From: Gammaproteobacteria bacterium
Lineage (GTDB): Bacteria > Pseudomonadota > Gammaproteobacteria > Steroidobacterales > Steroidobacteraceae
NCBI GenBank assembly: GCA_025359565.1
Contig: JANYFY010000002.1
Coordinates: 26,930 to 90,929 of the forward strand
Length of the DNA stretch: 64,000 nucleotides
Direction of reading: 5' to 3'
The translations under genes were made by a program, and so were the position numbers. How positions within the stretch are numbered: position 1 is the stretch's first letter; each line of letters begins with the position of its first letter. Under the pieces are notes generated by a model. That model saw only the letters and a program-made list of their open reading frames with translations, was not told the origin of the DNA and ran no database searches. Below, piece after piece: positions 9,454 through 17,502 of the stretch.

Positions 9454-11163
9454 ATGTTGACCCATTTACAGATACGCGACCTGGTCATTGTCGACCATGT
9501 AGAGTTGAGTTTAGGCGTAGGATTAACGGCTCTTACGGGTGAAACCGGCGCTGGAAAATCTATTATTGTCGACGCATTGCTACTGGTCGCTGGAGGCCGC
9601 AGTACGCAAGACGTGGTGCGAAAAGGCGCCCAGCGCGCTGAAGTCGCAGCAAGCTTTGACGCGTTACCCGGCGCCGCGATTACCTGGCTCAAAGATCAAT
9701 CAATTGATCACGCGGGCGAGTTGGTCGTGCGTCGTGTAGTGGGGCTCGACGGTCGCTCAAGAGCGTATATTAATGGCCAAGTAGTTCCGCTGCAAAGCTT
9801 GCGCGAGTTGGGTGAATTTCTGTTGGAAGTTCACGGTCAACAAGAATTTCAACATTTAGTCAAACGCAGCGCACAGCGCGAACTGCTGGATCAACACGCA
9901 AATCTGACGTCGCAGACACTCCGAATTGCGAGTATTTTCGACCGCTACCGCGCTGCGGTCAGCGATTTCGAGACGCTTAAGGCGGCGGCACTTAATCGCG
10001 AGGCTCATCTCGAATTGTTAAATTACCAGCTGACCGAGCTTAAAAGTGAAGTGACGTCGGTGGCTGAGATTGAAGCGTTGTTTGTCGAACAAAAACGGGT
10101 GTCGAGTCGCGGACGACTGAGCTTTGCCGCACAAGCTGCGCTTGTAGCAATTGCCGACTCTGAGAGCAGCGCCCACGATTTGTTGTCAAAGGCACAAGCC
10201 ACCCTTAGGAATGTGGCGGATGCGGATCCTACGCTCGGTGAGGCCGGGCGACTCGTGGCGGAGGCCGTCATTCTTACGCACGAAGCGACTTTAAGCCTGC
10301 GTCGGTACGTCGAGGCGCTCGACATGGATCCTGAGCGCCAGGAGGAAATCGAACTGCGTGCCGCATCGCTTGAGTCGCTGGCTCGTAAGCATCGACTAGG
10401 CGTGTTAGAACTTCCCGCGCATTTAGCTCTACTTGAGTCTGAATTTGAGGCACTCCAGAACGTTCAGTTAACCTTGGGCAATCTTGAGCAAAATATTGGC
10501 GTTTTAGCGGCGGAATACCGCGCCACTGCTAACACTCTCAGTCTCGCGCGCAAGCAGGCGGCGAAAGATTTGGGTGCAAAGATCACCCACCTGATGCAAT
10601 CCTTGAGCATGGCCGGCGGCCAGTTTGAGGTCAGCGTGACGCCGAATAGCACAGAATTTAGCCCCAATGGCAGCGACGAAATTGAATTTCTAGTCAGCAG
10701 TAATCCGGGTCAAGTTACCAAGAGTCTCGCAAAAGTGGCCTCAGGCGGTGAACTTTCTCGAATAAGTCTTGCGGTGCAGGTGGTCGCTAGCGCTAACACT
10801 CAGGCTTTGTGTCGCGTGTTCGATGAAGTGGATGCGGGTATTGGCGGTGCGGTGGCCGAAATTGTCGGCCAGCAATTACGTCTACTCGGTGAACATGCGC
10901 AAGTCCTTTGTGTTACCCATCTGGCGCAGGTCGCTAGCCAAGCACATAGTCATTTTTGCGTCATTAAGCAAAGCGCTGCGGGAAAAACTCTAACCACGGT
11001 CCAAGCTCTCAATAAAGAGGATCGCGTCGACGAAATCGCGCGCATGCTAGGCGGTATTGATATCTCGGACAAGGCACTCGCGCACGCTCGCGATATGCTA
11101 AATGCAAGTGGGAGAAAGCCCCGATCCGACCGCGGAAGCGCCTCTCGCAGCCGTATTCAGTGA
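9454..11163 (+). CDS. recN: DNA repair protein RecN (SMC-like ATPase)
   Basis: SMC-like ATPase acting in recombinational repair of double-strand breaks. Walker A is in TALTGETGAGKSIIVDALLL (residues ~27-46), a coiled-coil middle follows (~150-370), and the C-terminal ATPase half shows the ABC signature VASGGELSRISLAVQVV and Walker B in CRVFDEVDAGIGGAVAE. Length 569 aa is normal. It starts three bases after nadK and ends seven bases from the convergent fur stop. Confidence 0.97.
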   Translation: MLTHLQIRDLVIVDHVELSLGVGLTALTGETGAGKSIIVDALLLVAGGRSTQDVVRKGAQRAEVAASFDALPGAAITWLKDQSIDHAGELVVRRVVGLDGRSRAYINGQVVPLQSLRELGEFLLEVHGQQEFQHLVKRSAQRELLDQHANLTSQTLRIASIFDRYRAAVSDFETLKAAALNREAHLELLNYQLTELKSEVTSVAEIEALFVEQKRVSSRGRLSFAAQAALVAIADSESSAHDLLSKAQATLRNVADADPTLGEAGRLVAEAVILTHEATLSLRRYVEALDMDPERQEEIELRAASLESLARKHRLGVLELPAHLALLESEFEALQNVQLTLGNLEQNIGVLAAEYRATANTLSLARKQAAKDLGAKITHLMQSLSMAGGQFEVSVTPNSTEFSPNGSDEIEFLVSSNPGQVTKSLAKVASGGELSRISLAVQVVASANTQALCRVFDEVDAGIGGAVAEIVGQQLRLLGEHAQVLCVTHLAQVASQAHSHFCVIKQSAAGKTLTTVQALNKEDRVDEIARMLGGIDISDKALAHARDMLNASGRKPRSDRGSASRSRIQ

Positions 11164-11169
11164 TTATTT

Positions 11170-11625
11170 TTAGCGTTTTTGGTTAGGGCAATTTATCTTG
11201 GCACAGTGACCGTACAATATGAGCGCGTGATCGCTAATCTCGAAGCCTAGTCGTTTGGCCACGGCATGTTGCCGGTCTTCTATGCCTGCATCCATGAACT
11301 CTTCCACCTTTCCGCAGTCCACACATACAATGTGATCGTGATGTTCACCCTGTTTTAGCTCGAATACGGCCATTCCGCCTTCGAAATGGTGGCGCGTTAC
11401 TAAGCCGGCGGCTTCGAACTGGGTGAGCACGCGATACACGGTTGCAAGGCCTATATCTTCTTCAAACTCGAGTAATTTTTTATAAATATCCTCGGCACTC
11501 ATATGGCGCGCGGACCCCGCAGCGAGAATATCCAGTATTTTCAGCCGCGGCAGCGTTACCTTGAGGCCTGCGTTACGCAGGTCATCGCTTTCGCTACTGA
11601 CAGAAGCTTTCAGGCGCTGCGACAT
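11170..11625 (-). CDS. fur: Ferric uptake regulator Fur
   Basis: Iron-responsive repressor. The N-terminal winged helix (LKVTLPRLKILDILA, DIGLATVYRVLTQFEAAGL) is followed by the metal-binding dimerisation domain with the HHDHIVCVDCGKVEEF signature and a C-terminal GHCAKINCPN. Length 151 aa is normal. It diverges from bamE; the shared 63-base intergenic region contains a possible Fur site, compatible with autoregulation. The fur-bamE pairing is common in gamma- and betaproteobacteria. Confidence 0.96.
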   Translation of the reverse strand: MSQRLKASVSSESDDLRNAGLKVTLPRLKILDILAAGSARHMSAEDIYKKLLEFEEDIGLATVYRVLTQFEAAGLVTRHHFEGGMAVFELKQGEHHDHIVCVDCGKVEEFMDAGIEDRQHAVAKRLGFEISDHALILYGHCAKINCPNQKR

Positions 11626-11688
11626 GGAGTGACATCCGGTATAATATTGAACCGATTATCATTCATTTCACGGTTGCGCACCACTTTG
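11626..11688. promoter_or_regulatory. Divergent fur/bamE promoter region with a weak Fur-box candidate
   Basis: On the plus strand a perfect TATAAT (11640-11645) could serve bamE, giving a leader of about 37 bases; a -35 is poor. On the minus strand the same AT-rich stretch offers TATTAT for fur. GATTATCAT (11654-11662) keeps the core of the Fur-box hexamers (GATAAT repeats), but overall it matches only about 10-11 of 19 consensus positions. The site is therefore a candidate, not a confident operator. Confidence 0.4.
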
Positions 11689-12054
11689 ATGAAATTAAAC
11701 CGCCTTGCTTTCATTGTTACTTGGGTCGTTTTGACATCCGCCTGCGTTTACCGAATTAACATTCAACAGGGTAATTTCTTGGACCAAGCGGCGGTTGAAC
11801 AAGTTAAAGCAGGTATGACTCGCAGCCAAGTGCGCTACCTGCTGGGCACTCCCATGGTTGCGGACAGTTTCAACAAAGAACGCTGGGACTATATCTACTA
11901 TCTAAAAAAAGGCCGTAACCAGCATACCGACTCGCGCCGCGTCACTGTGTATTTTCAGGACGAAAAAGTGGCCAAACTGGATAAGCCTAGTGCAGCAGAA
12001 GCCGCTGCACAGGATGCCTCTGCCGCCAAGCTTGATCGCGGACGTAGTTACTAA
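11689..12054 (+). CDS. bamE: Outer membrane protein assembly factor BamE (SmpA/OmlA lipoprotein)
   Basis: Small lipoprotein of the BAM complex that inserts beta-barrels into the outer membrane. The ATG at 11689 gives 121 aa with a signal peptide ending in the lipobox LTSAC, followed by the SmpA/OmlA domain (GNFLDQAAVEQVKAGMTRSQ, VRYLLGTPMVADSFNKERWD, YIYYLKKG). The frame is open further upstream but would overlap fur. Convergent with ratB, sharing four bases at the stops. Confidence 0.95.
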   Translation: MKLNRLAFIVTWVVLTSACVYRINIQQGNFLDQAAVEQVKAGMTRSQVRYLLGTPMVADSFNKERWDYIYYLKKGRNQHTDSRRVTVYFQDEKVAKLDKPSAAEAAAQDASAAKLDRGRSY

Positions 12055-12359
12055 GCACTCGGTTGTTTGACCCGTGCCCGACGCGCGATCTTTGGATCGA
12101 CGCTTAAGGATCGGTAAATCTCCAGACGGTCGCCGTTGCGCAATAACTGATTTACGTGGACGCGCTTGCCGTAGATCCCGACCGCGGAATTCATTATGGG
12201 TATTTTCGCAAATTCAACGGTGTGAGCTGCAAGTGTCAAGGCATCCTGCACTGTCGCGCCGCTTTGTATGGCGAATGACTTGATTGTTGCAGTGTGTGGC
12301 TGTGCAAACGCTATCTCGATCTGAATTAAGTCTTTAGCTAGCGCACGGTTGTCAGCCAT
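12051..12359 (-). CDS. ratB: RnfH/RatB family protein (UPF0125)
   Basis: Small ubiquitin-like fold protein of the UPF0125 family, of uncertain function, usually encoded beside ratA. With the ATG at 12357-12359 it has 102 aa. Family features seen are VEFAKIPIMNSAVGIYGKRV and the conserved LLRNGDRLEIYRSLSVDPK with a basic tail (KIARRARVK). It overlaps the end of ratA by eight bases, so the pair is co-transcribed and likely coupled. A longer open frame to 12428 lies wholly inside ratA and is not preferred. Confidence 0.88.
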   Translation of the reverse strand: MADNRALAKDLIQIEIAFAQPHTATIKSFAIQSGATVQDALTLAAHTVEFAKIPIMNSAVGIYGKRVHVNQLLRNGDRLEIYRSLSVDPKIARRARVKQPSA

Positions 12360-12783
12360 AGATTTTTTGAGCCTGAGTGACAAAAGCCTCAACCAGAGTG
12401 CCGCACATCGATTCAAAGGCGGCCCCAAAGGCGACGGCCGTCAAACGATTTTTAAATTCGAACTCTACCCGGAAATGAACCGTTGATCCGCGATCTGCGA
12501 TAGGCTCAAAGCGCCACTGCCCGGATAGCTTGCGAAACGGCCCCTTCGCTAAACGCATTAAAATGCTCGAATCCTGCGCGAGCGTATTGTGAGTCGTGAA
12601 CTCGGTATGAAGTATCCCTTTTTCTACCTTAACGGTAGCCATTCGCTCCGTAGCCGACACTTCATGCACTGTCGCACCCGAGCACCAGGGTAGGAACTGT
12701 GGGTACCGGGTCACATCGTTCACCAGTTCAAACATTTGCGCCGCGCTATACGTGACAATCGCGCTACGTTCGACAACTTGCAA
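12352..12783 (-). CDS. ratA: RatA/Coq10-like START-domain protein
   Basis: START/Bet v1-fold protein (polyketide cyclase superfamily), related to mitochondrial Coq10 and to E. coli RatA, described as a ribosome-association toxin; which role applies here is not visible. Conserved stretches include [28 protein letters not shown] and [15 protein letters not shown]. The likely start is TTG at 12781-12783 (143 aa), which has a full AAGGAG seven bases upstream and gives the family N-terminus; an ATG 30 codons upstream would overlap the divergent smpB. A -10-like TATAAG lies at 12805-12800. Confidence 0.88.
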   Translation of the reverse strand: MQVVERSAIVTYSAAQMFELVNDVTRYPQFLPWCSGATVHEVSATERMATVKVEKGILHTEFTTHNTLAQDSSILMRLAKGPFRKLSGQWRFEPIADRGSTVHFRVEFEFKNRLTAVAFGAAFESMCGTLVEAFVTQAQKIYG

Positions 12784-12845
12784 GGCACAACTCCTTAAAC
12801 TTATACACGCGCCGAGGCGCGCTTGACGGTAAACTAAAAAAACCT

Positions 12846-13316
12846 GTGAAAACAACCGACAAACTACCGCCAATCGCCGTCAATCGCAAAGCCCAATTCG
12901 ATTATTTCATTGAAGAGAGCTTTGAAGCAGGCATATCGCTCATGGGCTGGGAAGTTAAGAGTATGCGTGCCGGTAAGGCGCAAATTGCTGAGGCCTATGT
13001 GTATTTGAAGAATGGCGAAGCGTTCCTCTTCGGCGCTCATTTAAACGCCCTCAATTCAGCCTCTACCCATGTGGTTACCGATCCCACTCGCACCCGGCGT
13101 CTACTGCTTAATCGGCGCGAACTAGACCGCCTAATCGGCGCCGTTGAGCGCCGCGGCTATACATTGGTACCCCTTGAGATGTATTGGAAAGCGGGCCGCG
13201 CGAAGCTTAAAGTGGGGCTGGCCAAGGGTAAGAAACAACATGACAAGCGCGCGACCGATAAGGATCGAGACTGGCAGCGCGATAAAAGTCGCATAATGAA
13301 GGCGAATAGGCGTTAA
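12846..13316 (+). CDS. smpB: SsrA-binding protein SmpB
   Basis: Binds tmRNA and brings it to stalled ribosomes for trans-translation. The core reads [20 protein letters not shown] and [19 protein letters not shown], ending with the basic tail ([20 protein letters not shown]) that enters the decoding centre. Length 156 aa is normal. The start is GTG at 12846. The tmRNA gene follows 46 bases downstream, a conserved pairing. Confidence 0.97.
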   Translation: MKTTDKLPPIAVNRKAQFDYFIEESFEAGISLMGWEVKSMRAGKAQIAEAYVYLKNGEAFLFGAHLNALNSASTHVVTDPTRTRRLLLNRRELDRLIGAVERRGYTLVPLEMYWKAGRAKLKVGLAKGKKQHDKRATDKDRDWQRDKSRIMKANRR

Positions 13317-13321
13317 AGCCA

Positions 13322-13350
13322 TTGGTTCTGCTGTGTTAACAGCGTACACT
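13322..13350 (+). promoter_or_regulatory. Promoter of ssrA
   Basis: TTGGTT (13322-13327), a 17-base spacer, then TACACT (13345-13350) form a sigma-70-type promoter ending 12 bases before the mature tmRNA 5' end. The spacer itself is a short inverted repeat, GCTGT-GTTA-ACAGC (13330-13343), which could act as an operator or as a weak smpB terminator stem; there is no U-tract. Confidence 0.5.
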
Positions 13351-13362
13351 AGTTCCTCGATT

Positions 13363-13718
13363 GGGGCCGACCGGTTTCGACATGGGCTCTGAAATTTTGA
13401 GGGCGTACCGAGGTGCAGGTTACCTCGTAAAACTGACTTGCAAACTTATAGTTGCCAACGAAGACAACTACGCTCTAGCTGCCTAATCGCAGCTGAACCC
13501 TGACCGGCCTGTGCTGATGCGAACGGTTCAGGGGTAGCGCTCATCAGCTAGTGGGGCACGCGTGTCTGGGGTGCGCCTTGCGAATCGCTTCCGGGCTGGC
13601 TGAATGCTTTCCCTGCCCGTCGGGTTAGCGTACGGCGAGAACAATAGACTGGGCTACGTACGTAGATCTTGGAACGTAGGACTTATGGACGGGGGTTCGA
13701 TTCCCCCCGGCTCCACCA
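13363..13718 (+). ncRNA. ssrA: Transfer-messenger RNA (tmRNA)
   Basis: The RNA that rescues stalled ribosomes and tags the nascent peptide. The 5' GGGGCCG and 3' CGGCTCC-ACCA ends pair as a tRNA-like acceptor stem, and a T-arm (GGGGGTTCGATTCCCCC) precedes the CCA. The resume codon GCC at 13454 opens a ten-codon tag, ANEDNYALAA, ending at TAA 13484-13486. The remainder would form the pseudoknots. Short open frames crossing this region are not genes. Confidence 0.96.
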
Positions 13719-13749
13719 ATTGGGCGCCTTATCGTGCGGGTGTATTTTT

Positions 13750-14175
13750 ATGGCAAGCAATGATGTCCTACGATCCAAACCACAACGCAGTGTGCTGGGG
13801 CGAGTGTTGCGCGGATTTATGGTGTACCTTTGCCTGATCGCGGCGGGGGTTGCAGTTTGGGCCTGGATCTCCCTGTCATGGTCTTATTCGGATGGCGAGC
13901 GGGCGGGTATTTTGCAAAAATTCTCGAATCGCGGTTGGCTGTGTAAAACTCAAGAAGGCGAACTTGCCATGTTTATTGTGGCGGGTGTGGCACCGCAAAT
14001 TTGGGAATTCAGCGTGCGCGATCGTGCGGTTGCGTTACAAATGAATGCGGCAGTTGGCCGGCGTGTGCAACTTCACTATACGGAGCACCCTGGTATTCCG
14101 ACTAATTGTTTCGCGGATACTCGCTATCTGGTGGATCGAGTCACCGTGGTCGACGCACCCGCAGGTGCGCGTTAG
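13750..14175 (+). CDS. Small membrane-anchored protein of unknown function
   Basis: 141 aa from the ATG at 13750. One hydrophobic segment (VLRGFMVYLCLIAAGVAVWA, residues ~20-40) anchors a soluble domain of about 95 residues. The domain has YSDGERAGILQKFSNRGWLC, KTQEGELA and WEFSVRDRAVALQMNAAVG, followed by VQLHY. I recall this pattern from a widespread family of small single-pass proteins, often mislabelled 6-phosphogluconate dehydrogenase; no enzyme motif is visible. It lies 31 bases after tmRNA and converges on the oxidoreductase gene. Function unknown. Confidence 0.75.
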   Translation: MASNDVLRSKPQRSVLGRVLRGFMVYLCLIAAGVAVWAWISLSWSYSDGERAGILQKFSNRGWLCKTQEGELAMFIVAGVAPQIWEFSVRDRAVALQMNAAVGRRVQLHYTEHPGIPTNCFADTRYLVDRVTVVDAPAGAR

Positions 14176-14183
14176 GAAAAAAG

Positions 14184-15158
14184 TTACTCTGCGCACCTGG
14201 CTGTTAGGTTGTTTTGGATTTGCTCCTTGATAATCACTGCAGTGCGTAGCGCTAGCAAGCCATCCTCGCCGGTGACCTCGGGCCTTGTCCCGGTCAATGC
14301 TGCATGCAAAAAAGACTCTATTTCTGCGTTTAGCGCATCGCCTTGGTCATAGTTATTTTCTTCAATCGCAACCTGCGGCATACCATCGGCACCCACCCCC
14401 TGCTTGCGGATCACCGTCAATATTTTCTGCTGTAAATCGACCGACAGGTAAGCATCATCCTGAAACAAGCGTAACTTTCGCTCAGTTTTAAGGCTGACGC
14501 GACTCGCAGTCGCATTGGCGACACAGCCGTTGGCGAACCGAATGCGTGCGTTCACGATATCGGTCTCGCTTGAGAACACGCTACTGCCGATGGCGTCCAC
14601 CGCAACCACTTTTGAGCGCACGATGCTGAGAATGAGATCAATGTCATGGATCATTAAATCCAATACCACATCGACGTCAGTGCCTCGATGTTTAAACGGC
14701 GCAAGACGCGCTGACTCTATAAACCTTGGTACTTTAAGAATGGGCTGCAGTGCCTGAACGGCGGCATTAAATCGTTCCAAATGTCCCACTTGTAATACTT
14801 TATTAGCCTGTCTCGCAATTCTCACGAGCACCGCAGCGTCGTCGACCGTCACCGTCATCGGTTTCTCCACTAGCACGTGGACTCCCGCCTCAAGGAAAGT
14901 TTTGGCGATTTCAAAATGCGTTGGAGTTGGCGTTACAATACTAACCGCATCGACTAGTCCCAATAATTCGCGATAGTCGGTGTATGCAACCACACCCAGC
15001 TCACCCGCCAAGGCTGCGCCGGCCGCTGGAGCAACATCGGCAACCGCAACTAGTCGACTTGTAGCCAAAGCGGAATATTTTTGCGCATGAAATCTACCTA
15101 AATATCCACTCCCGATAACGGCAGTTCGCAACACTCGGGCAGCACTTGAGGTAGTCAC
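14184..15158 (-). CDS. Gfo/Idh/MocA family NAD(P)-dependent oxidoreductase
   Basis: 324 aa dehydrogenase-type protein. The Rossmann motif AVIGSGYLGRFHAQKY is at residues ~13-28, the family signature HVLVEKPMTV near 95 and the putative catalytic region VLDLMIHDIDLILSIV near 170, with FNAAVQAL before it. Substrate cannot be told from sequence; relatives act on nucleotide sugars or inositols, and some gammaproteobacterial members (GnnA type) act on UDP-GlcNAc for lipid A, but no lpx gene is adjacent. It diverges from the small membrane protein at 15213. Confidence 0.85.
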   Translation of the reverse strand: MTTSSAARVLRTAVIGSGYLGRFHAQKYSALATSRLVAVADVAPAAGAALAGELGVVAYTDYRELLGLVDAVSIVTPTPTHFEIAKTFLEAGVHVLVEKPMTVTVDDAAVLVRIARQANKVLQVGHLERFNAAVQALQPILKVPRFIESARLAPFKHRGTDVDVVLDLMIHDIDLILSIVRSKVVAVDAIGSSVFSSETDIVNARIRFANGCVANATASRVSLKTERKLRLFQDDAYLSVDLQQKILTVIRKQGVGADGMPQVAIEENNYDQGDALNAEIESFLHAALTGTRPEVTGEDGLLALRTAVIIKEQIQNNLTARCAE

Positions 15159-15212
15159 CAGGCTATTCTACCGAGTTAAACCGCTCGAAAGCAGTTTGGT
15201 TTATACTGAAGT

Positions 15213-15512
15213 ATGCGGTTTTTAAATTTCGTAACCTTTGTACCAAAAGAGGGATTAGGACGCCAAGCCAGTCTGGCTTTTCTAGGACTCGGGCTCGGAC
15301 TGATTGTCTTGCCGGCCTTGATTTTTTTGGCCGGATCACAAGTGCTCGGTCGCTATGACGGCGCAAGTCTCGCTACGTCTTATTCGAGTATCTACAGCGG
15401 ACTTAAGAATGGCTCCATCGCCGCCTGGATTGCGGTGCTCGGCCCGTATGGATTTTATCTATTTTTTAAAGGACTACGTTATTGGTGGAAAGTCAGTATC
15501 AAATTAGCCTAA
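15213..15512 (+). CDS. Small two-helix membrane protein of unknown function
   Basis: 99 aa with two predicted membrane segments, ASLAFLGLGLGLIVLPALIF (residues ~19-40) and IAAWIAVLGPYGFYLFF (~69-88), and a basic C-terminus (KGLRYWWKVSIKLA). I do not recognise the family. A -10-like TATACT (15202-15207) ends five bases before the ATG and no Shine-Dalgarno is seen, so a leaderless or very short-leader mRNA is possible. It diverges from the Gfo/Idh/MocA gene. Confidence 0.65.
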   Translation: MRFLNFVTFVPKEGLGRQASLAFLGLGLGLIVLPALIFLAGSQVLGRYDGASLATSYSSIYSGLKNGSIAAWIAVLGPYGFYLFFKGLRYWWKVSIKLA

Positions 15513-15835
15513 ATCCGCCTGCTGTCGAGAGTGGATGCATTATGTCTTGTCCGATTAGAACTGCGTCACAGAATTGGAGTATTTTTCTGTAGAGCCTGTC
15601 GTGATTTGGGACCATATACGCATGGCAACCAAAAAATCTTTACGGGAATGGTTAGAACCAAGACGATCTACCTTGCAACGTACTCGTCTATCTGCAAGCC
15701 CCGCTGTGCTTACATTTGCAAATATCGCGCGACTCAGAGTGTTAAGCAACGAGCCTCGCGGTGGCGATCCCTACAATAGCTCTGGCAGCTTTGATGTTAG
15801 CCGCGCCTGGGAGCGGGTCGGCAAACGATAAGAGA
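15513..15835. other. 323-base stretch between converging genes, mostly one candidate small ORF
   Basis: Between the end of the small membrane protein and the stop of the M28 peptidase gene there is no recognised gene. The only convincing content is the small plus-strand reading frame at 15622-15831 described separately. I see no terminator-like hairpin with a U-tract, RNA gene or repeat in the rest. Confidence 0.5.
15622..15831 (+). CDS. Candidate small hypothetical protein (69 aa)
   Basis: ATG at 15622, 69 aa, basic, ending in GGDPYNSSGSFDVSRAWERV-GKR. This C-terminal pattern (DPYNSSGSFD...W.RVGKR) resembles a motif I associate with small uncharacterised proteobacterial proteins, and it argues for coding against the several other short frames here. 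A weak GGGA lies 11 bases before the ATG. It ends four bases from the convergent M28 peptidase stop, leaving no spare sequence. Function unknown; a chance ORF is not excluded. Confidence 0.45.
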   Translation: MATKKSLREWLEPRRSTLQRTRLSASPAVLTFANIARLRVLSNEPRGGDPYNSSGSFDVSRAWERVGKR

Positions 15836-17413
15836 TTAGTGCACTCTAAATTCGCTGCCCGGATACCAATCTGGAAAGCGGCGAGCCTTGGTCAATTGCA
15901 ATCCGACATTCAAATAAAGTTTCAAGTCGTCGAGCGCTCCCCGCAAATCCCAGTCGGCGAGATATTGATCGGCTGGCTGATGATAGCGAAGCGCAGCAAA
16001 ATCAAGCAATTCTTTTTCGCCCCAACTCGAGCCTCGAGCCGCATCATCAATGCCTGCTTTGGCATACAACGCCGGGATTCCTTTTTTCGCGAAACTAATC
16101 TGCGACGATCGGTAATACTGACCTTGGTAGGCGTTTGGATCAGGCCGCATTTCTCGTCCTTGAAAATTTGCCGCGTCCTGAAATAGCTTTTCCAACTCGG
16201 AATTTCCATAACCAAACACGGTGACATCTCGCGTAGGTCCGCCAATGTGCAAAGTATCTAGGTTAATAACGCCCAATGTATCGCGCAGCGCGAAGATAGG
16301 ATGTTCCACGTAGTAGGTTGAACCTAAAAACTCTGGTTCTTCCCCGGCCAGCGCCAGAAACACGATAGTACGATCGGGTTTCGGTAAGGTCCGACTCAAG
16401 GATTGAGCCACCACTAACAAACCTGCAGTTCCAGTGGCATTATCACGCCCGCCATTGAATAGATGATCCCAATGCGCGGTGAATAAGATGTATTCACGCG
16501 CGCGATGTGTACCTGGAAGGACAGCGACAACGTTCGAAGACGTTAAAGTACGAATAGTGTTGTGGATTGATGCGTCCACGCGCAGCCCCAAGGGTACAGG
16601 CTTAAAACCTGAACGTGCAGCCGCCTGCGAGAGCGCTGCGAAATCGAGCTTGGCGCGTCCAAACAACGCCGCTGCTGAGCTTGCGCTCAGCCACCCCTCC
16701 ACCTCCGGCAGATTTGCAGCGGTCTCTTGCGAAGCGTGCAGTTGGGGACCTGTCCAACCATTGACCACCGCATTCCAAGATATTGCGGCCGAACGATCCT
16801 CATGAACCAATAAAACGCCGCTGGCGCCGTGACGTGCCGCTTCCTCTATTTTGTAGCGCCACACACCATAGGCGGTCATGGCGCTTGCGAAGCGCGGATC
16901 GTTAATCAAAACCAGCACCGTTTTACCCCGCACATCGGTGTTGGCATAATCATCCCAGGCGTACTCCGGCGCTACAATGCCATACCCCACAAATATTAGT
17001 TCGCTGCCCTGCAATTGGGTAATGGGAAGCATGCGCCGGGTCCAAATGACCATGTCCGGGCCGTAACGCAGCGGCAAAGAACTAGCGCCCACTACTTTAA
17101 GTGACGCGTCAGCAGCGCGAATTTCAACCATCGGCACGGTCTGCAGGTAACTGGAACCACTGCCCGGTTTGAGCCCCAAAAGGCGAAATTTTTCGACTAA
17201 ATATTGAATAGTCTTAGCGTCTCCCGAGTCTTGGCTAAGGCCGCCTTTAAAATCATTGGAAGATAAGTTGCGAATATGCTCGCGGAAGCCCCCTTCATCG
17301 ATGTCGGTTGAAGGCCGCACAGGCCGCGGACTACTGCCGGCACAAGCGGCTAGCAGAGCGACGACAAAACCCGCAACTAAGGGCCGAATAGAGCAAATTC
17401 GCACGTTTCTCAT
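15836..17413 (-). CDS. M28 family zinc aminopeptidase, predicted lipoprotein
   Basis: Secreted or membrane-anchored metallopeptidase. The ATG at 17411-17413 (GGGGGAGAG just upstream) gives 525 aa with a signal peptide ending VVALLAACAGSS, a lipobox. A PA-like insert (residues ~140-280, GKTVLVLINDPRF, HGASGVLLVHE) precedes the peptidase domain, whose zinc and catalytic residues are visible: FTAHWDHL (His), GGRDNATGTAGLL (Asp), LALAGEEPEFLGS (Glu pair), VINLDTLHIGG (Asp) and RYHQPADQY (His). The active site looks complete. It diverges from the prc protease gene. Substrate unknown. Confidence 0.88.
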   Translation of the reverse strand: MRNVRICSIRPLVAGFVVALLAACAGSSPRPVRPSTDIDEGGFREHIRNLSSNDFKGGLSQDSGDAKTIQYLVEKFRLLGLKPGSGSSYLQTVPMVEIRAADASLKVVGASSLPLRYGPDMVIWTRRMLPITQLQGSELIFVGYGIVAPEYAWDDYANTDVRGKTVLVLINDPRFASAMTAYGVWRYKIEEAARHGASGVLLVHEDRSAAISWNAVVNGWTGPQLHASQETAANLPEVEGWLSASSAAALFGRAKLDFAALSQAAARSGFKPVPLGLRVDASIHNTIRTLTSSNVVAVLPGTHRAREYILFTAHWDHLFNGGRDNATGTAGLLVVAQSLSRTLPKPDRTIVFLALAGEEPEFLGSTYYVEHPIFALRDTLGVINLDTLHIGGPTRDVTVFGYGNSELEKLFQDAANFQGREMRPDPNAYQGQYYRSSQISFAKKGIPALYAKAGIDDAARGSSWGEKELLDFAALRYHQPADQYLADWDLRGALDDLKLYLNVGLQLTKARRFPDWYPGSEFRVH

Positions 17414-17502
17414 CTCTCCCCCGTGATCCAATGAACGAACGCCGCTACACTCGCTCATATACAATTGTGCATAACCAGTTTATCAGGAGAATGGGTACGG
17501 TG

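Noticed and set aside
13604..13837. Plus-strand open frame crossing the 3' half of tmRNA
   Set aside because: Overlaps the tRNA-like end of ssrA and has no protein-like features; an RNA gene explains the sequence.
15761..16186. Plus-strand open frame with a signal-peptide-like start (MAIPTIALAALMLAAPGSG)
   Set aside because: Mostly antisense to the well-supported M28 peptidase gene; the hydrophobic start comes from another frame of the small ORF region.
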